A stretch of DNA of 64,000 nucleotides from Pochonia chlamydosporia 170 (Eukaryota; Ascomycota; Sordariomycetes; Hypocreales; Clavicipitaceae), in contig NC_035792.1 in NCBI RefSeq assembly GCF_001653235.2, forward strand, positions 4,774,001 to 4,838,000, given 5' to 3'. The notes beneath the pieces are model-generated. The model was not told the DNA's origin. It worked only from the letters and a program-made list of their open reading frames with translations, and ran no database searches. Position numbers and translations under genes: made by a program. Shown piece after piece: positions 31,361-42,714 of the stretch. Numbering within the stretch: position 1 is the stretch's first letter; every line of letters starts with the position of its first letter.

Positions 31361-33184
31361 ATGGCCGTACCCAACGGAGCCGGGCACCGCCGTGTGCTTG
31401 ACTTCGATACATTCAAATCTAGCATGGCTCGGGCTCTCTCCCCATCAGACACCGCCTCGCGATCCTCTTTTTCCTCTGTTCGTGAAAACGACGATGGTCT
31501 TGCTCAGACCTTTACTAGATCCAAAGTTTCGTCCTACATTGACGCCCCCGAGGATGTGTTCGACGAGTCTCCCACCTCTGAGATTCCTCAACCCTCCTTC
31601 CAGGCGCCGTTGACGCAGCCGCACAGCAAACTCCATGGCTTCTGGTATCCACCAGATAGCTTCAAAGGATGGAGAGAAATCCCCATCAAGGGCAAGAAGC
31701 AGAGCCGCAGCTTTGAGGATTTGCGCAAGTTGAGCCTGAGCTGGGAGTCGCCGCCAACATCCCCCGCTCCCATCAAGAAGCAGCTTACCGGTTCATATCC
31801 CATCGGCAATGCTCCTATCGAGAGGCTCCCTAGTGAAGTTCTGGGCCCCATTATCGACTTGCTGGTCGTCGAAATTCCTCCCAATGGGCTGACCACACGC
31901 AACACCGATTTGATGGCACTCCTTTTGGCCTCGCGGACCATTCACGCCACCACGCTCACAACTCTTTACCGCCACGTCACTATTCCTCACTCTCGAATCT
32001 TTCGCAAGTTTCTCAATACTATTACCCAATATCCTGCTCTTGGCACAATTGTTCGCCGCTTGGACTTCAGCCATTTCAACCCTTCGATGCTCTTTTCCAC
32101 GGCTAGCGAGCGAGCCAAGACACAGAATCTTACTACCGACACTCTTGCTCAGTGTCTCGAGATAACTCCATACCTGCAAGAGTTTTTAGCCCAGGAGTAT
32201 GTCGACATTGATCTAGGCCCTCCTGTTCTGCGAAAATTGTTCTTTGACTTGCCTAAGCTGCGAGCGCTGGACTTTTGCGGTTGCTCATCGACAGTCTTCA
32301 AGAATTCCTTCAACACTATTCTTCAAGACACCTGGCCAGAGCAGCTGGCCATTACCAGGCTCTCGTTTCACAAGTGTCTCGGTCTCTCATCAACCGTTTT
32401 TACAACTATTTTGCCTCGATTGGGCAAGCTCACCCATCTAGATGTCGCTGAGACACACATTACCGACGAGGCCCTTTGCCTGATACCCAAAACAGCGCAA
32501 CTCACTCACCTGAACCTTGCCAAGTGCAAAGAGTTGTCTGCTGAAGTCGTGGTCAAATTCGTTACTGCCCATGAATCCACTAAAGATTCCCTCGTCTTCT
32601 TGAGCCTGGCTACCGATCCTACGAATCACCTGCTGCTGGGAAAGGATGATATCGACGGACTTCTGCCGAATTTGCCCAAAACACTCAAGTCCCTGAGCCT
32701 TCGTGGTAGCAGAATGCACGCGTCTCACATCCCCGAACTAACCCGCCTCGCCCAGTCCCTCGAAGAGCTCGCTGTCGGACGCGGATTGGAAATGAGCGAT
32801 ATCCACAAGCTCTTTTGCCACGGTCAGGAATGGCTCCAGCACAATCTACGTTTCCTCGATATTTGTGACATTGAGACCATCATCGGTAGTGCGAGCACTT
32901 TGCTCGCCCCTGCCTCTGCTCCCCTTCACGTTATCGAAATAGCAGAGCGAGCCTATGAACGCGCCGCCAAGGTCAACAAGAATCTCCAACGAGTTGGTTG
33001 GGTGGCAAAGGAGTTTGGCAGCCGCTATTGGCTTGTGCGCATGAACCCCGATGGCTCTACCAGAGACAACGGTGGACGCCAGTGGAAGATGGGCGCTGAA
33101 AGTTGGGGCATGAGAAAGATTCCCGTTGCGGTGGCAGAAGTTGGTGGAATGTATGGCTCCTTCATGTTTGGACGCCGGGTGTAG
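31361..33184 (+). CDS. F-box-like leucine-rich repeat protein
   Basis: A single-exon protein of 607 residues. After a Ser-rich, probably disordered N-terminus (1-150) comes an F-box-like segment (about 153-206: I-E-R-L-P-S-E-V-L-G-P-I-I-D-L-L, later L-A-S-R-T-I-H-A-x-T-L-T-T-L-Y-R-H-V). Irregular leucine-rich repeats of the cysteine-containing (AMN1/GRR1-like) type follow from about 230 to 480, for example L-T-H-L-D-V-A-E-T-H-I-T and L-T-H-L-N-L-A-K-C-K-E-L-S. Proteins of this layout usually serve as substrate receptors of SCF ubiquitin ligases. Whether this F-box binds Skp1 is not evident. The C-terminus (about 545-607) is rich in Gly, Trp and Arg and ends in F-G-R-R-V, with no known motif. 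No signal peptide or transmembrane helix. The start follows a C/T-rich leader and is the first ATG of the frame. Confidence 0.8.
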   Translation: MAVPNGAGHRRVLDFDTFKSSMARALSPSDTASRSSFSSVRENDDGLAQTFTRSKVSSYIDAPEDVFDESPTSEIPQPSFQAPLTQPHSKLHGFWYPPDSFKGWREIPIKGKKQSRSFEDLRKLSLSWESPPTSPAPIKKQLTGSYPIGNAPIERLPSEVLGPIIDLLVVEIPPNGLTTRNTDLMALLLASRTIHATTLTTLYRHVTIPHSRIFRKFLNTITQYPALGTIVRRLDFSHFNPSMLFSTASERAKTQNLTTDTLAQCLEITPYLQEFLAQEYVDIDLGPPVLRKLFFDLPKLRALDFCGCSSTVFKNSFNTILQDTWPEQLAITRLSFHKCLGLSSTVFTTILPRLGKLTHLDVAETHITDEALCLIPKTAQLTHLNLAKCKELSAEVVVKFVTAHESTKDSLVFLSLATDPTNHLLLGKDDIDGLLPNLPKTLKSLSLRGSRMHASHIPELTRLAQSLEELAVGRGLEMSDIHKLFCHGQEWLQHNLRFLDICDIETIIGSASTLLAPASAPLHVIEIAERAYERAAKVNKNLQRVGWVAKEFGSRYWLVRMNPDGSTRDNGGRQWKMGAESWGMRKIPVAVAEVGGMYGSFMFGRRV

Positions 33185-33996
33185 CAAATTACTTCGCAGC
33201 GGCGCGAACCTCTTTTTTCTTTTACTTTTTCAACTCTCATCATCATCAGCATCATAACTCATGTCGCATCTCACCTCAGCATTTTTTTATCTTTGGAGTT
33301 TTCGGATATTTTTTTTTTTTTTTTGGAAGGCATGAAGACGGCATACCCAACGACGGATACAACGCATACTGGGACTCGATACCAATTTGTTTCTGCTATT
33401 TTAGCGAGCAAAAAAGAGAACAAAAAGGGCAAAAGGTTCATGCCTGGATTGCATATGAAGATTGCTTTTTCACCCTTCAGATGGGTTTGCTTCAAAATTG
33501 TCTAGTAACATGCACAAGGGTAGTTTTTGTATTGTTGATACCATAGTAAAGTTTAAATTTGCATAACTTGAATTCAATCGGAGGCGAACAAGATTGCACA
33601 GTGATGATCGCTTGGTGCCTACTCGGTTGAAATGTAACTTTGACAAGAAAACGCTTCACTCCGCTGCGTCTTGCGCCAACATGAATAACGTGTGGCCTCG
33701 TTTGCAGCCGGGTTGATTCATTGTGTACCCAAACATACAAAATTTTCGACTTCGAGTCTCTTCATATGTATTCTTGGCGTCCTTATGACCTGTGATTGCC
33801 TGGGATGGCAGCCACAAGTGACGTCGTGGTATGCTCCCCCAATTAACACGTGACCCAATCGGAACAATGGCTGGCCCGCCGCCCTGAGTCTCAGGCCAGC
33901 TGCTTGAACATAACGAACACGCCCAGGCTGCACCTTTGTCGACCTCCAGCTTCAACTCAACCTGTCAACGGGTTTTTGGCGCTTGAGCTCGTCACC
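33185..33996. other. Intergenic region with T16 tract
   Basis: 812 bp between two genes on the same strand. A T16 run (33309-33324) lies in the likely 3' UTR of the LRR gene. The last 150 bp should hold the vph1 promoter and leader. No gene seen. Confidence 0.55.
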
Positions 33997-36835
33997 ATGG
34001 CTCCCAAACAAGACACACCGTTCCGCTCGGCGGATATGAGCATGGTGCAGCTGTACGTCTCCAACGAAATCGGTCGGGAGGTCGTCACTGCCCTTGGTGA
34101 GCTTGGATTGTGTCAGTTCCGAGATGTAAGACGGTCCCCCAAGCCATCAACCTTCAGCTTCTCATCTGCAAAAGCCATGAAAGTTGCTAACGACTCATCT
34201 CTTTGTATAGCTAAATGAAGACGTGAGCGCTTTCCAGCGAACCTTTACCCAGGAGATTCGACGACTTGACAATGTGGAACGACAGCTGCGTACGTCATCA
34301 ACCCCCGACCAAATCGCTTTTGATCCGACGCGGGCTTTCTAACCAGACACAGGCTACTTCCATGCTCAAATGGAGAAGGCTGGAATTTCTCTTCGCAAGC
34401 TTGATTTGGACACCGAGAGACTCGCCTCTCCATCGACATCCGAAATTGATGAGCTTGCAGAGCGGAGCCACAAGCTTGAGCAACGAGTCTCCGCCTTGAA
34501 CGACAGCTACGAGACTCTGAAGAAGCGAGAGGGCGACCTTACTGAATGGCGATGGGTTCTGCGAGAAGCTGGAAGCTTTTTCGATCGCGCTCACGGCAAT
34601 GTCGAGGAGATTCGTGCCTCCACGGACAATGATGACGCCCCACTTTTGCAGGACGTTGAGCAGCATCACAGTGCCCCCGAAGTCGAGCGATCCTTCTCCG
34701 GCATGAACATTGGCTTTGTAGCTGGCGTCATTACAAGGGAGCGTGTTGCCGCCTTTGAGCGTATTCTCTGGCGAACCCTTCGCGGTAACTTGTACATGAA
34801 CCAGTCTGAGATCCCTGAGCCGCTCACCGACCCCTCCAACAATGAGGCTATCAACAAGAACGTCTTCGTCATTTTCGCGCACGGCAAGGAGATTCTGGCC
34901 AAGATTCGAAAAATCTCTGAATCTATGGGTGCAGAGGTCTATAGCGTCGACGAGAACAGCGACCTTCGTCGTGACCAGATCCACGAAGTCAACAACAGAC
35001 TGCAAGATGTCCAAAACGTCCTCCGCAACACACAGGCTACTCTGGAAGCTGAGCTGAACCAGATCTCCCAGTCTCTGTCGGCGTGGATGGTTCTTATCGC
35101 AAAGGAAAAGGCAGTGTACAGCACTCTAAATCTATTTTCGTACGACCGTGCTCGACGAACCCTGATTGCTGAGGCTTGGTGTCCCACCAACGACATGCCT
35201 TTGATTCGATCGACTCTGCAGGATGTCACCAACCGAGCTGGTCTCTCGGTTCCTTCCATCATCAATGAGATTCGAACAAACAAGACGCCTCCGACATATC
35301 TCAAGACGAACAAGTTCACCGAGGGGTTCCAGACCATCGTGAACGCGTACGGTACTGCTACATACCAGGAGGTTAACCCGGCCATGCCTGTTTTCGTCAC
35401 CTTTCCCTTCCTCTTTGCCGTCATGTTTGGTGATTTCGGCCACGCCATGATTATGCTGTCGGCAGCTCTCGCCATGATCTACTGGGAGAAGCCGCTGAAA
35501 AAGGTGACCTTTGAGCTCTTTGCAATGATCTTTTACGGACGATATATCGCATTGGTCATGGCTGTATTCTCCATCTTTACCGGCTTGATCTACAACGACG
35601 TCTTCTCAAAGTCAATGACACTCTTCCCCAGTGCCTGGGAATACACGAAGCCGGATGGTTGGCGGCCAGGTCAGACCATCAAGGCTGAGCTGAACAACAA
35701 CGGTTACCGGTACCCCTTTGGTCTTGATTGGGCCTGGCACGGCACAGAGAATACCCTCCTCTTCAGCAACAGCTACAAGATGAAGATGAGCATTATTCTC
35801 GGCTGGGCTCATATGACATACTCCCTTTGCTTTGCCTACATCAATGCGAGACATTTCAAGAAGCCAATCGACATCTGGGGCAATTTCGTTCCCGGAATGA
35901 TCTTCTTTCAGTCGATTTTTGGCTATCTCGTCATTTGCATCATTTACAAATGGGCCGTGTTCTGGCCAGGAGCACAGGCACCTGGCCTCTTGAACATGCT
36001 CATCTACATGTTCCTCCAGCCCGGAAAATTGGACAATATCCCTCTGTACAAGGGACAGGCCACTGTGCAGATTATTCTCCTCCTCCTGGCATTTGCTCAA
36101 GTTCCTATTCTTCTCTTCCTCAAGCCCTTCTATCTCCGTTGGGAGCACAATCGGGCGCGCGCCAAGGGCTATCGCGGTATTGGCGAGACGTCCCGTGTCA
36201 GTGCTTTGGATGGCGACGATGAGAACGAGGGTCTGGTTAACGGCCACGGCAATAGCTTTGACGACGACGGCGAGGGCGTTGCTATGATCTCGCAGAACAT
36301 TGACGAAGAGCATGAAGAGTTTGAGTTTGGTGAAGTCATGATTCACCAAGTAATTCACACCATTGGTACGTCCATGTTTTTCTTTACCATCCTACTTCCT
36401 GAGGTGTGTCAACTAACAAGTGATAGAATTCTGCTTGAATTGCGTTTCTCACACCGCCTCATACCTCCGTCTGTGGGCCTTGTCGCTCGCTCACCAACAG
36501 CTCAGTATCGTGCTGTGGGACATGACGCTTGGTCCTACTCTCAAGGCCAGCGGTGTTGTCGGCGTGATCATGATTGTTGTTGGTTTCTACCTCTGGTTCT
36601 TCCTTAGTGAGTTCTCCCAATGTTGCACTGTCACGAGTATTGTGTCTAACTAGTTTGATTAGCTATTGCCATTCTGGTGTGTATGGAAGGCACCAGTGCC
36701 ATGTTGCACTCTCTCCGGCTGGCGTGGGTTGAGTCCTTCTCCAAGTTTGCAGAGTTTGCAGGATGGCCATTTGCTCCGTTTTCATTCACTACATTGTTGG
36801 AAGAGGCCGAAGAACTGAAAGAGTTCCTCGGCTAA
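33997..36835 (+). CDS. vph1: V-type H+-ATPase subunit a (100-kDa Vo subunit)
   Basis: Five exons (33997-34125, 34211-34289, 34353-36365, 36427-36606, 36663-36835) give 857 residues. Subunit a couples the V1 stator to the membrane Vo sector and forms the proton half-channels of the vacuolar/Golgi pump. The N-terminal cytosolic half carries the [11 protein letters not shown] opening and a long coiled coil (about 95-135). The C-terminal half has about eight transmembrane helices from residue ~410. The essential arginine lies in [14 protein letters not shown], at residue 755 of this model (counterpart of yeast Arg735). An acidic loop (about 690-725, D-D-E-N-E ... [11 protein letters not shown]) precedes it. 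Introns 1, 2, 3 and 4 all have canonical ends and in-frame joins. Fungi of this group usually have a single isoform. It is convergent with ysh1, 290 bp away. Confidence 0.96.
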
Positions 36836-37125
36836 AGATGGCATACTCTATGTGATTTCTTTTTGTTTGCTTTGCAGTTTATTTTGTAGACCTAGGTAGC
36901 TTTGTATGATAAGGAATACACCCTAGAATATTTTGGTCTCGGACTAAATACCATGTGATATTTGACACCAAATTTCATCTTACTGTAACAGATTGTAACA
37001 CACGTATATTTCCGTCCCAGTAAAGGGCGGACTTGGTATCGATTTATTTATTCCAGCCGTTTTTGAAATCTAGGAGACGGCACTTTTCAGCACTGACGTC
37101 CAAATAATGAAACCTTTCAACTGTT

Positions 37126-40040
37126 CTATCCCCACAGAGGCGCCGTAACTTCCACACCACGTTCAACCACAGCCCTCACCCTATCAGCAAACACCTTATT
37201 CGCACACTCCACCTCCAGATCTTCGAGCCACACTGTCGCCAGCATCTTGTCTACCTTGATGGTCACGCCGGGCACAGGAATGCCAATCTTGTGTAGGCGC
37301 TCAATCTCCTTCTTCTTGCGTTCTTCCAGGTCTGTAGCTTCGCCGTCGACAGCCATGGATTCGTCCTGCGCTTCAGAGTCAGGGAGACGGGGTGTTTCAA
37401 CGGGCGACACATTGTCTGCTCCGAACTGAGCTTCCAGGAACCAGAAGAGTCGCTCGAGGCGATCTGCTGCCGAGGGGTGGGCGTGGGGATTGGTCCCGTT
37501 GGTGATGGGTTCCGCCGCGTGCGAGTGGGAGTGTTGTTTTGAGGAGCGCTTCACGGCTGCTGGTGACGACTCGACGCTGAATAGGACTGCCATGACGGAG
37601 TCGGCGATGCCGTCGTTGAGCATGTTGCCCTCCCACTCGAGCTCGACTTCACCATTGCTGCGATACCTGACTGTCACGCAGCCCATGACAAGGTATGCTG
37701 CTACCAAGGCGGCGACTTCTTCGTCTGCAGCCTCCTCGGGCTTGTACTCATCTTCGTCGTCTTCATTGATTGTTTCTGTCCCGTTTTTTACAGCGTGGCT
37801 GTTGCCGTTTTGCGCGCGTCGCATCTCAGGTAATTCTTCGACGGAGCCGAATGTGCCCTCTAATGCCCACTTGATGAGCTCGATGCCAGCGGCACTAAGG
37901 GTGAGGCGTTGTTTGCAGGTTATGGTGGTTGTGTTGAGGCCTGCATATTCTCGTAGGTCCTCGGGAGCCATGAGTGAGAGCTTGAAGTCGTTTTGCACAA
38001 GGACACCCGTGATCAGGGGCGCAGAGGCGCTGTCCATATCAACGTCTTGTGGTGGAGGGATCGAGGCTAGCTTTCCAACGACCTTGGCCATTTTGTCGGC
38101 TTTGAAGGGGATGCGGAGTTCCTCACAGTTGCGCGGGGAGTAGACTTTTACTTTGGTGGTTTTGGAGGCGTTGAGGGACAGGAGTTTGGATTTCAGACGC
38201 ATCATGTTGTGCTGTTCGCCGTGCACGAGAATCTAGGAAGTTTTGTTAGCATTTGAGCGTGAATTGTAGCTGGAGTCAAACGTGAAGGGTAAACGTACAA
38301 CAACCGGAGCGGCCACTTCTTCAATGAATTCTCGGTTCTCGACGCCGTCAACGTGGGCAGCAAACGAGTACTCTGCGACACTGCATCTTCGAGGGATGAG
38401 AGTTCTCTCAGAATCTCCGCCTGTTGCTCTCCGGCCGGCCGCAAGGTTGCGAGACATGACTGCTGGGATTTGGTCTGGTTCTTGCATGATTTGCCTGGCC
38501 ATTGTGCCCTCCACACTGTAACCAGTAATGATGACTCCGTTCTTCTCGCTAGGCGCCCATCTCTCAAAGAGTTCTCTACTGACACCACTCTGAAGCATAC
38601 CAGGACTGGCAAGCATCACGCAGCCACCGACGTCGTCGAATCGATCTAGATTCTTCAGAGACCGAATATGCTTAAAGTCCCACGGTCCCCCTTGACCGGC
38701 ACTGCCACCACTTGCTTCGGCTTCGGCCATGCGTTCTCGGAAGAGCCCTTGATATTATCATTCATGGCGCCGACATAGGTCTGATAGACGACCATACACT
38801 TTCTCGCCAGGTGGCTGGCGTAATAGATGGGATATTTCTGGAACTCGGGGTGCTTTCCCCAATATTCATCCAGAATGAGGAGCAACTCCTGTGCTCTACC
38901 GAGAGCGAATACAGGCAATAACGCACGACCACCTCTATTTAAAATGCCAGTGATGGACTTCATAAGCGCCTGCTCGCGCTCCAGTCGCGGAACGTGAGAC
39001 GCAATGCCGTATGTCGACTCTGTGATGAGAACGTCAATTTTGACGCCCTTGGGTACCTCTGCCGAGACTAAATGCCGATCCTGCTCACGGGAGTAATCGC
39101 CGGTAAAGAAGATGTTGAGCCCGGCAATCTCAATCAGAAACATGGCTGCGCCCAACACATGGCCGGCAGGGTAAGGCGTAATTCGAATGGAAGAAATGGT
39201 ATGAGTGGTGTGATAATCAATGGCTTCGATTTGAGTAAACGTATTCAAGTGATCCTGCTCCGTGTATACAGGCTGCGTCGTCGAGTTTGCAGACGTGTTG
39301 CCAACGCGAACACTGTCTTGAATGAGCCATTTGTAAATAGCCTTTGTCGGGTGTGTCATGAAGACACGACCGCGAAAGTTGGTTTTGGCGAGCACATATG
39401 GCAACGAGGCAGCATGGTCGACGTGAAAACTGTTGGGCGCGTGTCTCGTTAGCTTGTGAACCAATGTTGAATACTGGATGTCGTTGGTTTTTTTGTGGTC
39501 AACACTGGGATGATCACGAGCAGGAGGCAACAAGAGGCAAAGGGTGAAAAGCATATTGTATTCATTTTCGTATGGTACAAGAGCGGTAAAAGATCATGAC
39601 AAGTACATAGTCTGGAGATTGAATGCAACATGACCACCCATCGGATGTTGGACGCCATGCCTCGTATGTTTACCATTCCCCAAGCTGCATAACATCAAGG
39701 GCAAGCGACTTACTGGCTGATGAGAAGTACGTCTACGGTGCTGAGATCGAAGTCGTCGTAGAATGGAAGAGCTGCAAGACCATCGTATGCCGGATGTTGT
39801 CCGGCATCGAGCTGTGTAGAGACACAAAGTCAATCGAATAGTCCGTGTATATATAAGGCATGCGACCCAACAACCACGATTGCTTACCATCACTGTCTTG
39901 CCCTTGTATTGAATAATGTGGCACGATCGACCGACTTCGTTACCGCCTCCTAGACAAAGAAACATGAGTTCGTCGGACGGGTCGACAGGCTCTTCGGCCG
40001 CGGCCGTATTCATGGCCGACGCTTTTCGTTTTGATGCCAT
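37126..40040 (-). CDS. ysh1: mRNA 3'-end processing endonuclease Ysh1/CPSF-73 (frameshifted in this sequence)
   Basis: Four exons on the minus strand (40040-39888, 39811-39714, 39429-38299, 38232-37126) encode the CPSF/CPF nuclease that cleaves pre-mRNA before polyadenylation. The metallo-beta-lactamase/beta-CASP core is well conserved: G-G-G-N-E-V-G-R-S near 31-39, L-D-A-G right after the first intron, and the metal motif S-H-F-H-V-D-H-A created by the second splice (His84, His86, Asp88, His89). [19 protein letters not shown] and I-P-R-R-C-S-V follow. The C-terminal domain (last ~360 residues) is intact. Exon 3 changes frame near 38745-38750, between N-D-N-I-K and the expected [10 protein letters not shown]: one base is missing beside a GGG run. 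No GT-AG intron can explain it. As given, translation would stop soon after. Intact length would be about 829 residues. I favour a sequencing or assembly error. Confidence 0.9.
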
Positions 40041-40710
40041 GGTTGCGGCGATGGGTAGCCGTTTATAGGCTGTGGCAGGATTCTCTAAACAATGAGTCTG
40101 GCGCAGTTGGGAAGTTGGACACGCATCATTCGACAAGACTGCTCATTTAGTAGTGCAATTCTCATGCGCACTCAGCGTGCCTGGCAGGACATCCGGCGAC
40201 ATCAAGATGTCATAGTTCCGTTCAGATGAATCTGGTGTAGTTGCTGGTGCCTCTGAAGTGCAGCCGGGAAAATGTCGGCAATGAGCAGGCAAGAGCCACA
40301 GAAGCAAAGGCGCGCGACGAGGACGCTGCGACCAAGGTGACGCGCCGGAAGGCAGAACAAGGGACATCACGTGACTTTAAATTTACGCAACCCCCAATCT
40401 CGCATCCAAGCCGCCTTCTCTCAACTCCGGGCCAGCACCGCAACAGATTTCCCATTTCCACGCCCATATCGACCTCGCCTGTGCGCGCAACATCGCGCTG
40501 GATCTCACGAATCGCTATTCTTACCCAGAAACCATCGATACACCGCTTCGGAGTGCCTGGCGGGTTCTGCGCGTCGGATGGGACGATCCACGTCTGTTGT
40601 GACAGGCTTCCGTGCCTGCTAAGAGCATCGTCACCTTCGCCTTGCAGGGCCGTGTTCTTGCAGTCTGCATCCGTCGCCGTGCTTCGAGGCTCGGCGGCTG
40701 ATCCTTCGCC
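40041..40710. promoter_or_regulatory. Shared divergent promoter region of ysh1 and taf4
   Basis: 670 bp separate the start codons of two genes pointing apart. Both encode general RNA polymerase II machinery (a 3'-end nuclease and a TFIID subunit). No TATA box stands out, as expected for housekeeping promoters. The half nearest taf4 is C-rich and leader-like. Confidence 0.55.
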
Positions 40711-42714
40711 ATGGCTCAACCTCAGTCACAGGTCCCTCCGCGAGTTTTCTCGCCGCCGCAACACAGTCCCTCACCAGGTGGTTCGCAACCTGGTTTCGCG
40801 ATGCCGCCGAACAAGAGAGTGAGAACCGACGGCGGCCCAGCTTCGCAGCCAGGCTCTCCGTATGCTATTTCACCTTATGCCGCCAGCCCCGGCGCTGCTG
40901 GCAGTCCGCCTTTAAATGCTGCCTCGCCGACGTATTCTGCAACGACGCCTGTATCGTCTGGATACAACACTCCCTATACAAACGGCCACAATGCCACGGG
41001 ACTAAATCTTCCTGATGCGCGCGCGGGCACCAGTACGCCTCCTCTGCACACGCCACAGCCGCCGCCGATTTCAATGCCGCAATACACCAACGCAACAATG
41101 GCGCCGGTGCCGCAAACAACAGCATCGCCGGTACCAGGACCGAGTGTGATGGGACCTCCTCAACGACCGGCCGAGAGACCGGCCAAAGACTACGAGTATG
41201 ACGTGACGGATTCACTAGCGGGAACTGGTATCGATTTGCGGGCGGAAGAGCAGTACATGTCTGAGTTGTATTCCAACGCCATGGATGCAAACTCGGAAGC
41301 CAGGACGGGATTCGCTCAACACCCGCCCGGAGCCAAGTCCTCCTTCTACGGTGCTGGCCCAGCAAATCAACCTGCCGAAACTGCATCGGAGCAAGATCAG
41401 AAGCAGCTTGCTGTCAAGGCTGCCGAACAAGCTTGGGCGGATTCGTCGATGCGTCTAGCCGTACAGCGGACACAAGAGATCAACGACCCGTTTCTTCTAG
41501 TCGCCATTCTTCACCGCAGGGCGGAAAAGATTGCTAGAGAGAATCATATTGGCCTAAATCTGGATATGAAGAACAACGCCCAGACTATGGGCAAGATGCG
41601 TTTGCCAGAACAGTTTCCCTCACCCAAAGTCACGGTCAAGGTTGAACCAGGTCCCGATTCCACAATGGTTCACACAACTGGGTCTTATATTCCTCACGAC
41701 TCGTATCTAGTGGACCAGTTGGCGCTGATGTCCATCGCTACAAAGCAACGACTCCGCGAGATGGTTGAAGATGCGGATGGTGTTGCCGTAAACCGGCAAA
41801 AAACGTCACACGGAGAGATTTCCGAGGATTGGGCTACTGCGGCGGCACCCATGAATGTAGAGCCTCTAGGGGCGGCGGCAGAAACCGACCCAGCGGTACA
41901 GGAAGCAGGCGAGGATGGAGTTGCAGTCCCGTCTGATACTGCACCCTTGAAACGTGAGTATCTCTATGTCTTACTTTATTTTTACTTGTTCTCCCTCTTC
42001 CATGACATTGCTGGCTACTTGACTGGTTCTAACTCCAAGATAGGCTCTGCTGACGAAGCTGCGTTGGGAAACGGCACCAAACCATCAAAAATGGCCAAGA
42101 TCTCGTCCTTCATGACGGTGACGATGAGGGAGTTGGCGAGACAGGAGCGTGAATGGGAAGAGGCACGACTACGTCGACGGCAAAAACGCAAGGACGGGGT
42201 AACAGACGGAGCCACTCCATCACGGTCAGGCAGCGTTGCACCGGGAACGCCAGGCTCAGTGGCCCCTGAATCAGACAAACCGATGACGAAGAAGGAAATG
42301 AAGAAGAACCAGGCCCTCAAAGCGGCCGAGGCGAACAGCCACGCCAACCAAAACTTGACGAGCAGCATGTTTGCAGGACTGGGCGGCAAGAGCAATTTAT
42401 TCGGCAAAAAGAAGGGGGCCAAGACGTACGACTGGATGAACGTGGGCCGTGGAGGAAGTGGCACGAGCACACCGACGAGAGCAACGCCAGGGGCTGGTGG
42501 CAAGGGGATCAACGGCACACCAGGGACACCGTCGCCAGCAAACCTGGCCATGACAACGGAAGGACGAAACCGACTAGGAACGTGGCGCGAGGACAAGGAA
42601 AAGGGGAAGAATATCCAACTACGAGACTGGGTGGTGGTGCTAGAGAGGGATGGAAGAGAGGCCAAGGCACTGCAACAAGCATATATGCATTTAGATGCCT
42701 CCAATCCAAAGTAA
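40711..42714 (+). CDS. taf4: TFIID subunit TAF4
   Basis: Two exons (40711-41953, 42044-42714) give 637 residues. TAF4 pairs with TAF12 through a histone fold and helps scaffold TFIID on core promoters. Residues 1-160 are a Pro/Ser/Gln-rich disordered leader. The conserved TAF4 domain begins at about 165 (D-V-T-D-S-L-A-G-T-G-I-D-L-R-A-E-E-Q) and continues through the histone-fold helices around 250-290 (I-N-D-P-F-L-L-V-A-I-L-H-R-R-A-E-K-I) and the Y-L-V-D-Q-L-A-L-M-S-I-A-T-K-Q-R segment near 335-355. The C-terminal conserved helix F-M-T-V-T-M-R-E-L-A-R-Q-E-R-E-W follows the intron, and the chain ends with a D-W-V-V-V-L-E-R-D-G motif. The 90-nt intron is a multiple of three and free of stops, so unspliced reading stays open. 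Canonical GTGAGT and TAG ends and the lack of conservation argue it is removed. Confidence 0.92.
   Translation: MAQPQSQVPPRVFSPPQHSPSPGGSQPGFAMPPNKRVRTDGGPASQPGSPYAISPYAASPGAAGSPPLNAASPTYSATTPVSSGYNTPYTNGHNATGLNLPDARAGTSTPPLHTPQPPPISMPQYTNATMAPVPQTTASPVPGPSVMGPPQRPAERPAKDYEYDVTDSLAGTGIDLRAEEQYMSELYSNAMDANSEARTGFAQHPPGAKSSFYGAGPANQPAETASEQDQKQLAVKAAEQAWADSSMRLAVQRTQEINDPFLLVAILHRRAEKIARENHIGLNLDMKNNAQTMGKMRLPEQFPSPKVTVKVEPGPDSTMVHTTGSYIPHDSYLVDQLALMSIATKQRLREMVEDADGVAVNRQKTSHGEISEDWATAAAPMNVEPLGAAAETDPAVQEAGEDGVAVPSDTAPLKREYLYVLLYFYLFSLFHDIAGYLTGSNSKIGSADEAALGNGTKPSKMAKISSFMTVTMRELARQEREWEEARLRRRQKRKDGVTDGATPSRSGSVAPGTPGSVAPESDKPMTKKEMKKNQALKAAEANSHANQNLTSSMFAGLGGKSNLFGKKKGAKTYDWMNVGRGGSGTSTPTRATPGAGGKGINGTPGTPSPANLAMTTEGRNRLGTWREDKEKGKNIQLRDWVVVLERDGREAKALQQAYMHLDASNPK

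Noticed and set aside
35612..36358. 248-codon minus-strand frame
   Set aside because: Antisense to the vph1 membrane region; no independent support.
37490..38143. 217-codon plus-strand frame
   Set aside because: Ser-rich antisense shadow of ysh1 exon 4.
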